7,345 nucleotides of DNA. It comes from Verrucomicrobiota bacterium (lineage in GTDB: Bacteria; Verrucomicrobiota; Verrucomicrobiia; Chthoniobacterales; UBA10450). Each line of letters begins with the position of its first letter. The first letter of the stretch is position 1. Positions 6,518 to 7,345 of this stretch are shown piece after piece. The stretch is from the NCBI GenBank assembly GCA_003217835.1, contig QHMQ01000016.1:1-7345 (forward strand), given 5' to 3'. The notes under the pieces were generated by a model. It ran no database searches, had not been told where the DNA came from, and worked only from the letters and a program-made list of their open reading frames with translations. Position numbers and translations under genes: made by a program.

Positions 6518-7345
6518 TTACTGATCGCTTACAACTATTTGCGGTGAAGGTTTGTTTGCCTCAAGCTGCGCGTTCACTTTCTGCAGGCCCGCAGTAAGCG
6601 CTTCAATTTCGTTTTGCTGGTGCCCGATCTTCGAATCGAATTACTTTTGTTGCTCGGCCGTAGTTGCTACGAAGTCATTCTGCTGTTGCGCGATCGCAGA
6701 CTTTAGTTGGGTGATGATCGCTTCCTGGGTTGTCGCGGTGGACTTGAGTTCCTGCACAGTGCGGTGCTCTTTGAGGAACTCGTTGAGCAACATTGCGTTC
6801 ACCGCCTCGTAGCGCACTGTGTAGATCTGGCCGTCAGCGTCGCGCACGACCAGGTTAGGATTCACCTTCGCGACTTCCTCGGCGATCAAACCAAATTGCG
6901 GTGTGCCTGTGCTGTCACTTTTGTAGTGAAACGTCACCGGCTTGAGTGCCAGGATGGTTTCGCTTGCCTTGTTCATGGGTTTGATCTCGTCCTTGAACCG
7001 CCGCGAAGAACTGACCGTACCCGGCTGGCCGTCGGAATCGATCACCACTGGTACGGCATTCGCATTTCCCGTTGTTACTCCCCGAATGCCGGCGATAAAT
7101 GTTCTCAATTGTTCCACCATAGTATTAGGTCCGACGGGTTTTGCTGGCTCGCCGATGCGGATGGTGTTGGACTCGCCACTACCACCTTCGTTTTCGATGT
7201 CAATGTTCCAATTCCCCGTGATGTTGGCGCCGGCAGAAGCGCCCAATGCGCTGTTGTGGGCACCGGTGGGTGTTGCTATAGAGCGCTCCCGAACCAATGG
7301 CGGTGTTGAACTCCTCGTTGCGAGGGGGTACATTCAGATAGGCGC
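6518..7345 (-). pseudogene. NTAIG-repeat surface/tail-fibre-like protein with S74 auto-processing chaperone domain; frameshifted, with an internal stop, 5' end off the window
   Basis: Read leftwards, the first frame gives NTAIGSGALYSNT, the unit of an NTAxG repeat stalk. After 7268 the reading must shift by one base to continue as TGAHNSALGASAGANITGNW, then SNTIRIG. The S74 peptidase/chaperone domain follows, with SSRRFKDEI (Ser codon 7007-7009, Lys codon 6992-6994, the Ser-Lys spacing of this family), LALKPVTFHYK, QFGLIAEEVAKVNP and VRYEAVNAMLLNEFLKEH. In this family the domain trimerises the fibre and cleaves itself off. A coiled-coil tail ends in QQK and a TAA at 6641-6643, yet the same frame continues for 40 codons (NEIEALTAGLQKVNAQLEAN, then PSPQIVV) to a TAA at 6518-6520. 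Without the lesions this would be an ordinary member. The stretch 6641-7267 is intact and includes the whole S74 domain, so a shorter product is conceivable. The first ATG in that frame, at 7333, belongs to out-of-frame sequence and is not credible. Confidence 0.8.

Noticed and set aside
6222..6524. A 100-codon plus-strand frame crossing the pgpH end and the terminator
   Set aside because: It overlaps conserved pgpH coding sequence in another frame and would have to read through the terminator hairpin.
6707..7309. A 200-codon open frame on the plus strand across the S74-domain gene
   Set aside because: It lies antisense to the recognisable S74 domain, has no family-like motifs, is Cys- and His-rich as antisense translations often are, and has no ribosome site.
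1..7345. CRISPR array, tRNA or rRNA gene, transposase
   Set aside because: No regularly spaced repeats, cloverleaf or transposase-like coding sequence was seen on either strand.

Overview
The window looks like chromosomal DNA of a Gram-negative bacterium of the Verrucomicrobiota, most likely a soil Chthoniobacterales-type organism. This is an inference from three things: an operon for lipopolysaccharide (LPS) inner-core precursors, a phoH-pgpH pair, and a surface-type protein with NTAIG repeats and an S74 chaperone domain of a style I associate with those genomes. No rRNA, tRNA, transposase or CRISPR array is visible, and coding density is high.

Left part (1-2314, minus strand): four genes read leftwards and overlap at every junction: hldE1 (heptose-7-phosphate kinase), gmhB (heptose-bisphosphate phosphatase), kdsB (CMP-Kdo synthetase) and the first ten codons of pyrG (CTP synthase), which runs off the window. 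Together they supply activated heptose and Kdo for the LPS inner core, and PyrG makes the CTP that KdsB consumes. The gmhB product has lost three of the four zinc-loop ligands usual in its family.

Middle (2315-4776): a 156-base divergent spacer is followed by two plus-strand genes for small exported proteins that I do not recognise (2471-3271 and 3281-3730). Next comes phoH (3797-4771).

Right-centre (4777-6417): pgpH, a membrane HD-domain phosphohydrolase of the c-di-AMP phosphodiesterase family, lies five bases after phoH. It has the 7TM and HD parts but almost none of the large extracellular domain typical of the family. A strong hairpin plus T-rich tract follows its stop. That hairpin is one end of an 88-base element with imperfect inverted ends (6420-6507).

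Right end (6518-7345, minus strand): the 3' part of a gene for an NTAIG-repeat protein with a C-terminal S74 auto-processing chaperone domain. It appears broken twice: a one-base frameshift near 7268, and an in-frame TAA at 6641-6643 followed by 40 more codons that still read as the expected coiled-coil tail. No wholly new system is evident. The most unusual signals are this double-lesion gene, the inverted-repeat element next to it, the shortened PgpH and the unrecognised exported pair.
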